Positions 7,730 through 16,655 are shown, counted from the first letter of the stretch. The stretch: 64,000 nucleotides of DNA from Streptomyces cucumeris (GCF_024295805.1 NZ_JANCLX010000002.1:280622-344621), one strand, 5' to 3'. Program-made: numbers and translations. Notes: a model not told the origin generated them from the sequence alone.

Positions 7730-10125
7730 TACTGGCATGCCTCGCAGGACTCGGGGTTCTCCAGGGAGCAGGCGATGGCGTCCTCGTCGGCGGGCGCCTG
7801 CTGGACGGGGATGGTGGCGGCGGCCGCGCCGCCGCGCGCCGACTGGGCGATCCGGGTCGCCGGGCGCGAACGCAGGTAGTACGTGGTCTTGATGCCCTGC
7901 TTCCAGGCGTACGCGTACATCGAGCTGAGCTTGCCGATGGTCGGCGAGGCCATGAAGAGGTTCAGCGACTGGCTCTGGTCGAGGTACGGCGTACGGGCCG
8001 CGGCCATGTCGATCAGGGCGCGCTGCGGCACCTCCCAGGCGGTGCGGTACAGCGCCCGGACGTCCGCGGGCACCCAGGAGAAGTCCTGGACCGAGCCGTT
8101 GGACTCGCGCAGCGCCTCACGGGTCTGCGCGTCCCAGACGCCCAGCTTCTTCAGGTCGTCGATCAGGTAGGAGTTGACCTGGAGGAACTCACCGCTGAGG
8201 GTTTCGCGCTTGAAGAGGTTGGAGACCTGCGGCTCGATGCACTCGTAGACACCGGCGATCGAGGCGATGGTCGCGGTCGGCGCGATGGCCAGCAGCAGCG
8301 AGTTCCGCATCCCGGACTTCGCCATCCGCTGCCGCAGGGCCTCCCAGCGCTCCGGCCAGGTGGCCACCGCGTCCGTGTAGTGGTCCGGGTGCAGCACACC
8401 GCGAGCGGTGCGCGTCGCGGACCAGGCCGGATGCGGGCCGTGCCGCTCGGCGAGATCACAGGACGCCTCGTACGCGGCGAGCATGATGCGCTCGGAGATC
8501 CGGGTGGAGAGCTGCTTCGCCTCGGGGGAGTCGAACGGCAGCCGCAGCCGGAAGAAGACGTCCTGGAGGCCCATCAGGCCCAGACCCACCGGACGCCAGC
8601 GGGAGTTGGAGGCCCCGGCCTCGTCCGTGGGGTAGAAGTTGATGTCCACCACGCGGTCGAGGAAGGTCACGGCGGTGCGGACGGTGGCGTCCAGCCGCTC
8701 CCAGTCCATCTGACCGTTCTCGCCCAGGTGGGCCGCGAGGTTGACCGACCCCAGGTTGCACACGGCGGTCTCGCCGTCGTCGGTGACCTCCAGGATCTCC
8801 GTGCAGAGGTTGGAGGAGTGGACGACCTTGCCGGGCTCGGCGGTCTGGTTGGCGGTGCGGTTGGCAGCGTCCTTGAACGTCATCCAGCCGTTGCCGGTCT
8901 GCGCGAGCGTGCGCATCATCCGGGCGTAGAGCTGGCGCGCCGGGACCTGCTTGACCGCGCGGCCCTCGGCCTCGGCCCTGCGGTACGCGGTGTCGAACTC
9001 CTCGCCCCACAGGTCCACCAGCTGCGGTGCGTCGGCCGGGGAGAACAGCGACCAGTCGGCGTCCGCCTCGACCCGGCGCATGAACTCGTCCGGGATCCAG
9101 TGGGCGATGTTGAGGTTGTGGGTGCGGCGGGCTTCCTCACCGGTGTTGTCCCGCAGCTCCAGGAACTCCTCGATGTCCGCGTGCCAGGTCTCCAGGTAGA
9201 CACAGGCCGCGCCCTTGCGCCGGCCGCCCTGGTTGACGGCGGCCACCGAGGCGTCCAGCGTGCGCAGGAACGGCACGATGCCGTTGGAGTGCCCGTTGGT
9301 GCCCCGGATCAGCGAACCGCGGGCCCGGATGCGGGAGTAGGACAGACCGATGCCGCCCGCGTGCTTCGACAGCCGCGCGACCTGGTGGTAGCGGTTGTAG
9401 ATGGAGTCCAGCTCGTCCAGCGGGGAGTCCAGCAGGTAGCACGAGGACATCTGCGGATGCCGGGTGCCGGAGTTGAACAGCGTGGGGGAGCTGGGCAGGT
9501 AGGACAGGGTGCTGGTGAGCCGGTACAGCTCGGCGACCTCGTCCAGGGCTCGCTCGCCGAGGTCCTCGGCCAGACCGCAGGCGACCCGGAGCAGGAAGTG
9601 CTGCGGGGTCTCGATGACCTGACGGGTGGTCGGGTGGCGCAGCAGGTAGCGGCTGTGCAGGGTGCGCAGTCCGAAGTAGCCGAAGCGCTTGTCGGCGCCG
9701 TCCGCCAGCGCCCGCTCCACCAGCGCGTCCAGCCGGGCGGCGTGGGTGGTGACGAACTCGGCGGTGCTGTCGGCGATCAGGCCCTCGCGGTGGCCCACCG
9801 CGACCGAGGACGAGAAGGAGACCGCGCCCTGCCCGGCCGCCTCCTCGGTGATCGCCAGGGCCAGCAGCCGCGCGGCCAGCCGGGAGTACTCCGGCTCGTC
9901 CGCGATCAGCCCGGCCGCCGCCTCGGTCGCCAGAGTGCGCAACTCCGCCTCGTCCGAGCCGGGATGACGGCCGCGCAGGGCGGCGGCCGCGACCTTGCCG
10001 GGGTCGGTGGCGGGCAGGTCGGCGGTGAGCCCGGTGAGGGTCCGCAGCAGCGCGGTACCGGGCGCGTCGGCCTCTGCCTGGGAAGCCGTGGCCTCTGAAA
10101 CCGGGTCGGCGGGCGCGATGGTCAC
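7729..10125 (-). CDS. nrdA: Class Ia ribonucleotide reductase, alpha (R1) subunit
   Basis: A 798-residue catalytic subunit reducing ribonucleoside diphosphates. Recognisable blocks include SSCYLLD (active-site Cys), SKHAGGIGLSYSRIR, NLCTEI with the NLGSVNL region (catalytic Asn, Cys and Glu), PTATIASIAGVYECIEP and the C-terminal Cys-rich tail CEACQ. The GTG at 10125 is chosen for the GAGGGAGA site 7 bases upstream; an earlier ATG at 10191 has none. Expression should respond to coenzyme B12 through the riboswitch at about 10270-10375 and to NrdR at 10384-10427, so that class Ia enzyme is switched off when the B12-dependent class II enzyme can work. Confidence 0.97.
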   Translation of the reverse strand: MTIAPADPVSEATASQAEADAPGTALLRTLTGLTADLPATDPGKVAAAALRGRHPGSDEAELRTLATEAAAGLIADEPEYSRLAARLLALAITEEAAGQGAVSFSSSVAVGHREGLIADSTAEFVTTHAARLDALVERALADGADKRFGYFGLRTLHSRYLLRHPTTRQVIETPQHFLLRVACGLAEDLGERALDEVAELYRLTSTLSYLPSSPTLFNSGTRHPQMSSCYLLDSPLDELDSIYNRYHQVARLSKHAGGIGLSYSRIRARGSLIRGTNGHSNGIVPFLRTLDASVAAVNQGGRRKGAACVYLETWHADIEEFLELRDNTGEEARRTHNLNIAHWIPDEFMRRVEADADWSLFSPADAPQLVDLWGEEFDTAYRRAEAEGRAVKQVPARQLYARMMRTLAQTGNGWMTFKDAANRTANQTAEPGKVVHSSNLCTEILEVTDDGETAVCNLGSVNLAAHLGENGQMDWERLDATVRTAVTFLDRVVDINFYPTDEAGASNSRWRPVGLGLMGLQDVFFRLRLPFDSPEAKQLSTRISERIMLAAYEASCDLAERHGPHPAWSATRTARGVLHPDHYTDAVATWPERWEALRQRMAKSGMRNSLLLAIAPTATIASIAGVYECIEPQVSNLFKRETLSGEFLQVNSYLIDDLKKLGVWDAQTREALRESNGSVQDFSWVPADVRALYRTAWEVPQRALIDMAAARTPYLDQSQSLNLFMASPTIGKLSSMYAYAWKQGIKTTYYLRSRPATRIAQSARGGAAAATIPVQQAPADEDAIACSLENPESCEACQ

Positions 10126-10269
10126 TGAAGTGTTCTCCCTCGCTCGGCTGGGGGCCAGGAGGGATGGGGAGCGAAGGTCGCGTACGGGCATGACGAATCC
10201 GCACTACCGTACGAACGCATACCGCGCAGCGTCCAACAACCCAACCCGCGAGGCCCGGACGTGTTCAGA

Positions 10270-10375
10270 CGGCCGTCGGCAGGTCATCGGACTCACGGGT
10301 ACACATATGCGCACACGTACACCGTTGCGGGACAGTTCCGGATTCCCACCGGATTCCCCTGCGTCGACAGCGAGG
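10270..10375 (-). promoter_or_regulatory. Cobalamin (B12) riboswitch upstream of nrdAB
   Basis: Read on the minus strand, the leader contains the element's core: GGGAATCCGGTGGGAATCC, then ACTGTCCCGCAACGG, then the B12 box AGTCCGATGACCTGCC (10293 down to 10278). These match the conserved blocks of the Rfam cobalamin riboswitch in order and spacing. Streptomyces nrdABS is known to be repressed by adenosylcobalamin through such an element. The exact ends are approximate, since the flanking P1 stem was not folded. Confidence 0.93.
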
Positions 10376-10383
10376 ACGAGCAT

Positions 10384-10427
10384 ACATCTTGTGTCGGCCG
10401 ACGCACGCGCCCCCACATCTTGTGTCG
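10384..10427 (-). promoter_or_regulatory. Two NrdR boxes upstream of the riboswitch
   Basis: The 13-mer CGACACAAGATGT occurs twice on the minus strand (10396-10384 and 10427-10415). The copies are 31 bp apart, three helical turns, as in tandem NrdR boxes upstream of other nrd operons. Each half resembles the NrdR consensus ACACWATATWGTGT. They sit just 5' of the riboswitch, where the promoter should be. The assignment rests on motif, spacing and location. Confidence 0.8.
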
Positions 10428-10454
10428 CCCACGGGGGAGTTTCCCACGTATGTG

Positions 10455-11954
10455 CTATTGCGGGGCGGCTTCCACCTGCTGTTCCCGGGCCTTTTCCCGC
10501 CAGCCGGCCAGGGCATGGGCGAGCTGCGAGCGGTAGTCGGCGTAGCCGCGTTCGAAGATCTCACGGCGGTCCGGATCGGGTGTGACGGTGCGCGCGTCGG
10601 CCTGCCAGCGCTCCGGGTCGACCGGCTCACCGAGGCTCTCCCAGGCGACCGCGACGGCGCCGCGCGCCCCCACTTCGGGCTCTCCGGGGATCCGCACCGG
10701 GCGGCCGAGGACATCCGCGAACAACTGGGTCCAGGCCCGGGACCGGGTGCCGCCGCCGCACAGCGCCAGGTTCGCGGAGAGCCCGGCCGCCTCCAGGCAG
10801 TGCCGGGCGGCGTAGGCGATGGACTCGCAGACCGCGCGGACCGCGTCGGCACGGGTCGAGGCGAGGGTGAGCCCGTCGAGCCGCCCCTGGGCGGCGGGTT
10901 CGACGAACGGCGCCCGCTCGCCCGCCCCGGACAGGAACGGCAGTGCGGTGACCCCGCGGGCGCCGGGCGGGCTGTCGGCCAGTATCCCGTCGAGGCCGGC
11001 GGTGGTGGCCCCGGTGAACTCCAGCGCCCATTCCAGGGCCGCGGTGCCGACCATCGCGGGCATCGCCCGCAGCCAGCGCGTGGGGTCGGGGGTGCACAGC
11101 CACATCCCGGCCGGATCGGCGGCCGGGTCGATCCGGGCGTCGTCGGTCAGGACCTGGCAGGCCAGGGTGGTGCCCACGATCAGCAGTCCGTCGCCCCGCT
11201 CCCGCACCCCGCTGCCGATGGCGCAGGCGGGCAGGTCGTAGGGGCCCGCGGCGACCGGGAGTCCGGCCGGGAGGCCGAGCAGCCGGGCGCCCTCCTCGTG
11301 CAGCGGGGCGAGTGCCCCGGGCGCGGCGGGCTCCGGCAACAGCCGTGCGTACCCGGCGATTCCGCACATCTCCAGCGCGTCGTGGACATAGCGGCGGGTG
11401 GTGACATCGAGGAACGGCAGCGAGGCGTCGGAGGCGTCCACCCCGATCACCCCGGTCAGCCGCTGCGCGACCGCGTCCACGCAGTAGCCCGCGACCTCGG
11501 CCCGCTCCAGCGACCGCGGTTCATGCTCGGCGAGCCAGGCCAGCAGCGGGGCGTGGCAGCCGGGGAACACCCCCGAACCGGTACGCGCCCACAGCGCCCG
11601 CAGGGTGCCGTCCGCGCGCCAGCGGGCCACCGTCCCGGCCGCTCTGCCGTCCATCCACGAGATCGGCGGACGCACCGCCCGGCCCGCCGCGTCGCGCAGC
11701 CACAGCCCGTCCCCCTGGCCGGTCAGGGCGAGCGCCACGGGAGGCGCGGGCAGGGCGGCGGCGACCTCGCGGCACACCTCGGCCACGGTGCGCAGCACAT
11801 CCTCCAGGTCCTGTTCGACCCGGCCGCCGGACCGCCGGTCCAGCCGGCTGGGACGGCTCGCGGACGCGATGGCCCGCCCGTCCCGGCCGAAGGCCACGGC
11901 CTTGGTGACCGATGTGCCGATATCGACTCCGATCATCACCCGGTCGGTGCTCAT
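10455..11954 (-). CDS. FGGY-family carbohydrate kinase (A)
   Basis: A 499-residue sugar kinase of the xylulokinase/gluconokinase type. The N-terminal phosphate-1 motif is IGVDIGTSVTKAVAF, the substrate-side ISWMDGRA is near residue 100, and the C-terminal ATPase motif LALCGGGTRSRAWTQ is near 405. Substrate cannot be read from sequence. It overlaps the upstream dehydrogenase by ATGA, so the two form a minus-strand operon facing away from the phosphatase-DeoR-kinase operon. Its 3' end lies only about 30 bases before the NrdR boxes, and no strong terminator is seen between them. Confidence 0.88.
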   Translation of the reverse strand: MSTDRVMIGVDIGTSVTKAVAFGRDGRAIASASRPSRLDRRSGGRVEQDLEDVLRTVAEVCREVAAALPAPPVALALTGQGDGLWLRDAAGRAVRPPISWMDGRAAGTVARWRADGTLRALWARTGSGVFPGCHAPLLAWLAEHEPRSLERAEVAGYCVDAVAQRLTGVIGVDASDASLPFLDVTTRRYVHDALEMCGIAGYARLLPEPAAPGALAPLHEEGARLLGLPAGLPVAAGPYDLPACAIGSGVRERGDGLLIVGTTLACQVLTDDARIDPAADPAGMWLCTPDPTRWLRAMPAMVGTAALEWALEFTGATTAGLDGILADSPPGARGVTALPFLSGAGERAPFVEPAAQGRLDGLTLASTRADAVRAVCESIAYAARHCLEAAGLSANLALCGGGTRSRAWTQLFADVLGRPVRIPGEPEVGARGAVAVAWESLGEPVDPERWQADARTVTPDPDRREIFERGYADYRSQLAHALAGWREKAREQQVEAAPQ

Positions 11955-13003
11955 GGCGTACGGACCTCCGTGACCTCGGGGTTGGCGGGGTGGGCGAGCT
12001 TCTCGCCGCGCACGTACCGGGCGACCTCGGCCGCGGTGATGGCGGCCGCGCGGTGGGCGGTCTGCCGGGTCGCCCCGGCCAGGTGCGGGGTGGTGACGAC
12101 GTTCGGCGCGGAGTGCAGCGGCCAGTCGGCGGGCGGCGGTTCGACGTCGTAGACGTCCAGCGCCAGGGCGCCCAGCCGCCCGCTGCGCAGCGCCCCGGGC
12201 AGCGGGGCGTAGTCCAGGAGTCCGCCGCGCGCGGTGTTGACCAGGACGGCGCCGGGCCTCATCCGCGCGATCCGCTCGGCGTTCAGCAGATGGCGGGTCT
12301 CCGGGGTCAGCCGGGCGTGCAGGCTCACCACCTCGCTGCGGTCGAGGAGTTCGTCCAGGCCGACCGGTTCCACCCCGTCGGCGCGGGCGGCCTCCGGATC
12401 CGTGTAGGGGTCCGCGACCAGCACCCGGGCACCGAAGGCGCGCAGCACCCGGGAGACGATGCGGCCGATGGCCCCGTAGCCCACCAGCCCGACGGTCGCC
12501 CCGTCCAGCTCGATTCCGGCCTCCTCGTACGCGTAGAGGTCACCGCGCCAGCGCCCGGCGCGCAGTTCGGCGTCGGCCGCCGGGACGCGCCGCATCGCGG
12601 CGAGCATCATGCCGATCGCGAACTCGGCGGCGGCAGCGGCGTTGCGGCCCGGGGCGAAGCTGACGGCGACCCCCGCGCGGGTGGCCGCGGCCAGGTCGAC
12701 ATTGACCGGGCCGCCGCGGGAGACGGCGACCAGGCGCAGTCCGGGGCGGGCGGCGAAGACCTCCGCGGTGAACGGCGCCATCTGTGTCACGCACACCTCG
12801 GCGCCGGTGAGTGCCTCGATGAGCTCCTCCTCGGTGCCGCTGGCCTCGGTCACCCCGCCCACCGGGCCGAACGGCTCATGGGGCCAGGGCAGGGTCAGCT
12901 CGGCGACCTCCAGGGCCCGGTCCGACGGGCCGATCCGGTCGTGGAGGGCCTCGGCGATCAGCCCGGGGGTGACGAAGTGGTCTCCGGCGGCGAGGACGCG
13001 CAT
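11951..13003 (-). CDS. D-2-hydroxyacid dehydrogenase family protein
   Basis: A 350-residue NAD(P)-dependent dehydrogenase of the phosphoglycerate/glycerate dehydrogenase family. The Rossmann motif GLVGYGAIGR is central; catalytic Arg is in VNTARGG, Glu near DVYDVEPP and His in TPHLAGAT. ATG 13003 has AAGGAAGG five bases upstream; nothing earlier has coding character. It is first in the minus-strand operon with kinase A. The 95-bp divergent gap to the phosphatase holds an operator-like element. Together with the kinases it suggests oxidation or reduction of a sugar acid or polyol, substrate unknown. Confidence 0.87.
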   Translation of the reverse strand: MRVLAAGDHFVTPGLIAEALHDRIGPSDRALEVAELTLPWPHEPFGPVGGVTEASGTEEELIEALTGAEVCVTQMAPFTAEVFAARPGLRLVAVSRGGPVNVDLAAATRAGVAVSFAPGRNAAAAAEFAIGMMLAAMRRVPAADAELRAGRWRGDLYAYEEAGIELDGATVGLVGYGAIGRIVSRVLRAFGARVLVADPYTDPEAARADGVEPVGLDELLDRSEVVSLHARLTPETRHLLNAERIARMRPGAVLVNTARGGLLDYAPLPGALRSGRLGALALDVYDVEPPPADWPLHSAPNVVTTPHLAGATRQTAHRAAAITAAEVARYVRGEKLAHPANPEVTEVRTP

Positions 13004-13024
13004 AAGGGCCTTCCTTCGGCGATA

Positions 13025-13051
13025 CATCACATGAACGATGCTAGATTTAAC
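13025..13051. promoter_or_regulatory. Candidate DeoR operator (site A) in the divergent promoter
   Basis: The gap between the dehydrogenase and phosphatase genes is AT-rich for this genome and carries ATCACAT (13026-13032) followed 19 bases later by ATTTAAC (13045-13051). The same two words, 18 bases apart, lie before kinase B at 14569-14593. Shared words in just these two gaps of one island suggest a common operator for the island's DeoR protein. Confidence 0.55.
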
Positions 13052-13097
13052 ATCCCTGACTTGATCAGGCAATGGCCGACGCGTGGGAGGCGCCCGG

Positions 13098-13760
13098 ATG
13101 ACCACCCGACTGCTGCTGGTACGCCACGGCGAGACCGTCTGGCATGCGGAGAACCGCTACGCCGGGATCTCGGACGTGGCTCTGACCGGGCGCGGCCACC
13201 GCCAGGCCGCCGCGCTCGCCCGCTGGGCGGGGGAGCGCGGGGTGGACGCGGTCGCCTGCTCCCCGCTGAGCCGCGCCCGGCTCACCGCCGCTCCCGCGGC
13301 CGAGGCGCTGGGCCTGGCGCCCCAGATCGTCGAGGAGCTGCGCGAGGTCGACTTCGGCTGGGGCGAGGGCCGCACCATCGCCGAGATGGAGGCCGAGGAC
13401 CCGGCGGCGGTACGGGCGTTCCGCGAGGACGCCGAGACCGGCGCCTTCCCCGGTTCGGAGCCGCCGGGCGCGGCCGGGCGGCGCGCCGCCGCCGCGCTGC
13501 GCGCCCTGGCCGCCGCGCACCCGGGGCGCACGGTGCTCGTCGTCGCGCACAACACCCTGCTGCGCACCGCGTTGTGCGCCCTGCTGGGCATCCGCCCCGG
13601 CCGCTACCGCGAGGTCTTCCCGCGGCTGGACAACGCGGCGGTGACCGAGATCGAGCTCACCGGCGACCGCACCGCGCTGCGTTCCCTGAACGTCCCCACC
13701 GGGCACGGCGTCCCCGCCGGGCGCGGCCACGGGGGCGGTACGGAAGAATCCCCGGCATGA
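13098..13760 (+). CDS. Histidine phosphatase family protein
   Basis: A 220-residue member of the phosphoglycerate-mutase-like superfamily. The phospho-accepting motif LVRHGET is at residues 7-13, the second Arg is in SPLSRAR, the acid in LREVDFGWGEG and the second His in LVVAHNTLLR. In a sugar-kinase island it most likely dephosphorylates a sugar phosphate, possibly as a detoxifying or balancing step. ATG 13098 has GGGAGG seven bases upstream. Its stop overlaps the DeoR start (ATGA), indicating a co-translated operon. Confidence 0.87.
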   Translation: MTTRLLLVRHGETVWHAENRYAGISDVALTGRGHRQAAALARWAGERGVDAVACSPLSRARLTAAPAAEALGLAPQIVEELREVDFGWGEGRTIAEMEAEDPAAVRAFREDAETGAFPGSEPPGAAGRRAAAALRALAAAHPGRTVLVVAHNTLLRTALCALLGIRPGRYREVFPRLDNAAVTEIELTGDRTALRSLNVPTGHGVPAGRGHGGGTEESPA

Positions 13761-14557
13761 CCTCCACCGGCACCCCGGGCGGCTCCGCCCGCTCCCAGGA
13801 CGCCCGCAGGCAGACCATCACCGAGTACGTGCTCGAACGCTCCACGGCCACCGCCGCGGAGCTGGCCGAGCTGACCGGCGTCAGCCTGATGACGGTCCAC
13901 CGGGACCTCGACGAACTCGCCCGGCTGGGCGTGGTGCGCAAGTTCCGGGGCGGGGTCTCGGCGCTGCCCTCGTCGGTCTTCGAGTCCAGCCTGGACTACC
14001 GGATGGGCGTCAACCGGGCCGAGAAGGAGGCGGTCGCGGCCGCCGCCGCGGAGCTGGTCGAGCCCGGTATGTCGGTGATGCTGGACGACTCCACCAGCGC
14101 GCTCGCACTGGCCCGGCTGCTGGTGGCGGCCGTCCCGCTGACCGTGGTGACCAACGCGCGGCGGGTGGTGGAGGTCTTCGCCGGGGTGCCGCAGACACGG
14201 CTGATCGGGCTCGGCGGGGAGTACTCGCACACCCATGACTCCTTCCTCGGGGTGCCGTGCGCGGAGGCCATCGAGGCGCTGTCGGTGGACATGGTGCTGG
14301 TGTCCACCTCGGCGATGGACGCGCGCACCACGTACCACCAGGAGCAGGACGTGGTGATGGTCAAACGGGCCATGCTGGCCGCCGGGCGCCGCAAGGTGCT
14401 GCTGATGGACGCCTCCAAGACCAGGCGCACCGCGCTCCACCGGCTGTGCCCGGTGGACGACTTCGACCATCTGGTGGTGGACGGCGCGGTGGAGCCGTCG
14501 CTGCTCACGGAGTTGCGGGAGCGCACCGACGTCCGGGTGGCGGCGATCGGTACCTGA
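13757..14557 (+). CDS. DeoR/GlpR-family transcriptional regulator
   Basis: A 266-residue repressor: N-terminal DeoR-type winged helix (about residues 20-75, with TAAELAELTGVSLMTVHRDL) and a C-terminal sugar-phosphate-binding DeoRC domain (LVEPGMSVMLDDSTSALALA onward). Family members release DNA when they bind a phosphorylated sugar. Position in the island, and related AT-rich elements before both promoters, make it the likely local regulator. The 40-base gap to kinase B contains element B. The effector would be the product of kinase A or B, which is inference. Confidence 0.88.
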   Translation: MTSTGTPGGSARSQDARRQTITEYVLERSTATAAELAELTGVSLMTVHRDLDELARLGVVRKFRGGVSALPSSVFESSLDYRMGVNRAEKEAVAAAAAELVEPGMSVMLDDSTSALALARLLVAAVPLTVVTNARRVVEVFAGVPQTRLIGLGGEYSHTHDSFLGVPCAEAIEALSVDMVLVSTSAMDARTTYHQEQDVVMVKRAMLAAGRRKVLLMDASKTRRTALHRLCPVDDFDHLVVDGAVEPSLLTELRERTDVRVAAIGT

Positions 14558-14568
14558 CTCCCTCCGAA

Positions 14569-14611
14569 ATCACATCCTGCATGTTAATTTAACGAGCATG
14601 CGTGATGTGAT
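14569..14611. promoter_or_regulatory. Candidate DeoR operator (site B) overlapping the kinase B start
   Basis: ATCACATCCTGCATG (14569-14583) and CATGCGTGATGTGAT (14597-14611) are a 15-bp inverted repeat with 13 of 15 matches. The spacer contains the near-palindrome GTTAATTTAAC. The right arm covers the first codons of kinase B, so bound regulator would block initiation. It shares ATCACAT and ATTTAAC with site A. Confidence 0.6.
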
Positions 14612-16055
14612 GGGTGAGGTCGTCGCCGGGATCGACATCGCCACGGCGGCGGTACGGGTGCTGTGCGTCGACGCGGCCGGCCGGGTACGGGCCGAGGGCC
14701 GCGCGACCCTGCCGACGCCGCACCGCGGTCCGGGCGGCCACAGCGAACAGCCGGCCGGGTCCTGGTGGCCCGCGGCCGCCGCCGCCCTGCGGCAGGCCAC
14801 CGCGGCCCTCCCCGCGGGCGGCCGGGAAGTGGCGGCCGTCGCCACGTCCGCCACCTCCGGCACGATCGTCCCCGTGGACGGCGCGGGGGAGCCGGCCGGT
14901 CCGGCGCTGATGTACGACGACCGCCGTGGCGCCGCGTTCAACGCCCGCGCCCAGGAGCTCGGCGCCGACCGCTGGCGCGCGCTCGGCCTCTCCGTCGGCC
15001 CGACCGCCGCGCTGGGCCGGATCGCCTGGCTGGCCGAGGACTCCGGCCCGGGGAGCGGTCCCGCGCGGGGCGTCCTCCACACCCCCGACCTCATCGGCCG
15101 CCGGCTGACCGGCGGGCCCGTGGCCACTGACTGGAGCCATGCGCTCAAGAGCGGTTACGACCCGCGCGAGGGCGGCTGGCCGGAGGAGGTCATGACCGCC
15201 CTCGGGATCCCCGCCGACTGGCTGCCGCCGGTCCGGCCACCGGCCACCGCCGTCGGGACCGTCTGCCCGGAGGCCGCCGCGGAGACCGGCCTCCCCGCCG
15301 GGTGCGCGGTCCGGCTCGGGATGACCGACGGCTGCGCCGGACAACTGGCCACCGGAGCGGTGCGGCCGGGCCAGTTCGCCGGGATCCTCGGCACCACCTA
15401 CGTCCTCAAGGGCGTCACCCGCGACCTGGTCACCGACCCCTCGGGCGCCCTCTACAGCCACCGTCACCCCGACGGCTGGTGGCTGCCCGGCGGCGCCTCC
15501 AACACCGGCGGCGAGGCCCTGGCCCACGTCCCGGCGGACCGGCTGCCCGCGCTCGACCGGGCCGCCGCCGACCGCGGTCCGGCCTCCGTGATCGCCTATC
15601 CGCTGCGCCGCGAGGGCGAGCGCTTCCCGTTCGTCAGCGGCGCGGCCCGCGGCTTCGTCCGCGGCACCCCGGACGGGGACGCCGACGCCCACCGCGCCGC
15701 GCTGGAGGGCGTCGCCTTCCTGGAGCGCCTGGCGCTGGACCGGGTGCGGGAGCTGGGCGTCGCGGTCGAGGGACCGCTGTGGGCGGCGGGCGGCGGCAGC
15801 CGCAGCCCGCTGTGGACCCGGATCCGCGCCACCGTCCTCGGCCGCCCGCTGCGGGTGGCCGACCACGCCGAGACGGCCTTCGGCGCCGCCCTGCTGGCCG
15901 CCTCCGGCACCCTCCACCCCGACCTCGCCACCGCCGCCGCGGCGATGGTGCGCACCGGGCGGGACATCGAGCCGGACGGGACGGAACGCGCGGCCCTGGA
16001 GGACTCCTACGCCGCCTTCACCGCCGCGCTGCGCGAACGCGGCTGGCTGGACTGA
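14598..16055 (+). CDS. FGGY-family carbohydrate kinase (B)
   Basis: A 485-residue FGGY kinase, a distant paralogue of kinase A. It has GIDIATAAVRVLCVD at the N-terminus (the usual T/S-x-K/R phosphate loop slightly altered), a TSATSGTIVPVD substrate loop, LGTTYVLKG, and LWAAGGGSRSPLWTRI for the ATPase C-terminal lobe. No Shine-Dalgarno is visible before ATG 14598; a GTG at 14607 or ATG at 14610 are alternatives, and a leaderless message is possible. The operator-like repeat overlaps the start. Two kinases in one island suggest two substrates or a two-step pathway; no transporter or aldolase accompanies them. Confidence 0.85.
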   Translation: MRDVMGEVVAGIDIATAAVRVLCVDAAGRVRAEGRATLPTPHRGPGGHSEQPAGSWWPAAAAALRQATAALPAGGREVAAVATSATSGTIVPVDGAGEPAGPALMYDDRRGAAFNARAQELGADRWRALGLSVGPTAALGRIAWLAEDSGPGSGPARGVLHTPDLIGRRLTGGPVATDWSHALKSGYDPREGGWPEEVMTALGIPADWLPPVRPPATAVGTVCPEAAAETGLPAGCAVRLGMTDGCAGQLATGAVRPGQFAGILGTTYVLKGVTRDLVTDPSGALYSHRHPDGWWLPGGASNTGGEALAHVPADRLPALDRAAADRGPASVIAYPLRREGERFPFVSGAARGFVRGTPDGDADAHRAALEGVAFLERLALDRVRELGVAVEGPLWAAGGGSRSPLWTRIRATVLGRPLRVADHAETAFGAALLAASGTLHPDLATAAAAMVRTGRDIEPDGTERAALEDSYAAFTAALRERGWLD

Positions 16056-16077
16056 CCACGGGCCACCCCTCCGGGCG

Positions 16078-16578
16078 CTACAGCGCCACCGTGAAGGCCC
16101 AGATCCGCATGCCCGGCACCGGCTCCCAGTCCCGCTCCGGGGCGCGGACGAACCCCAGCCGGCCGTAGAGCCGGTGGGCGGTGGTCATCTTCGGATGGCT
16201 GGAGATCACGATCCCCGTCAGACCCAGCGCCCGCGCCTTGTCCATGCACGCCCGCACCAGCGCCTCCGCCACCCCGCGCCGCCGCGCCTCATGGCGCACC
16301 GCGAGCATCCGGAACTCGCCCTCGCCCGGCCGGGACCGCTGGGAGTACGGCGCCCCGTACGCGGCGAAGGCCAGCGCCCCCAGCACCGTCCCGCCGGCGG
16401 AGTCCGTGGCGACCAGCACCTCGGACTCCCCGGCCCGCCGCCGGGCGTCCCGCAGATCCTCCAGATAGGGGTCCTCGGCCCCGAAGTCGAGCAGATCGTC
16501 GCCGAGGTAGATCGCCGCGGTCATCTCGCCGACCTCGTCCAGCTCCTCGTCCCGTGCCCGCCGCACCGTGATGTCCAT
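16078..16578 (-). CDS. GNAT-family N-acetyltransferase
   Basis: A 166-residue acetyltransferase. The acetyl-CoA pyrophosphate loop is RHEARRRGVAEALV (about residues 96-109), with the preceding beta strand GEFRMLAV and the C-terminal RLYGRLGFVRAPE. Substrate cannot be inferred. It is convergent with kinase B, with only 22 bases between, and divergent from the guanidine exporter leader. Confidence 0.85.
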   Translation of the reverse strand: MDITVRRARDEELDEVGEMTAAIYLGDDLLDFGAEDPYLEDLRDARRRAGESEVLVATDSAGGTVLGALAFAAYGAPYSQRSRPGEGEFRMLAVRHEARRRGVAEALVRACMDKARALGLTGIVISSHPKMTTAHRLYGRLGFVRAPERDWEPVPGMRIWAFTVAL

Positions 16579-16655
16579 GACCGCAGTGTGCCCGACCTCA
16601 CCATCTCCTGGCTCCCCGATTCATGTTCAATGGGAAGCGGATGCCCCCGGGCACC

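Noticed and set aside
6689..10098. Long plus-strand frames across nrdB and nrdA
   Set aside because: They mirror the codon bias of the true minus-strand genes and show no domains.
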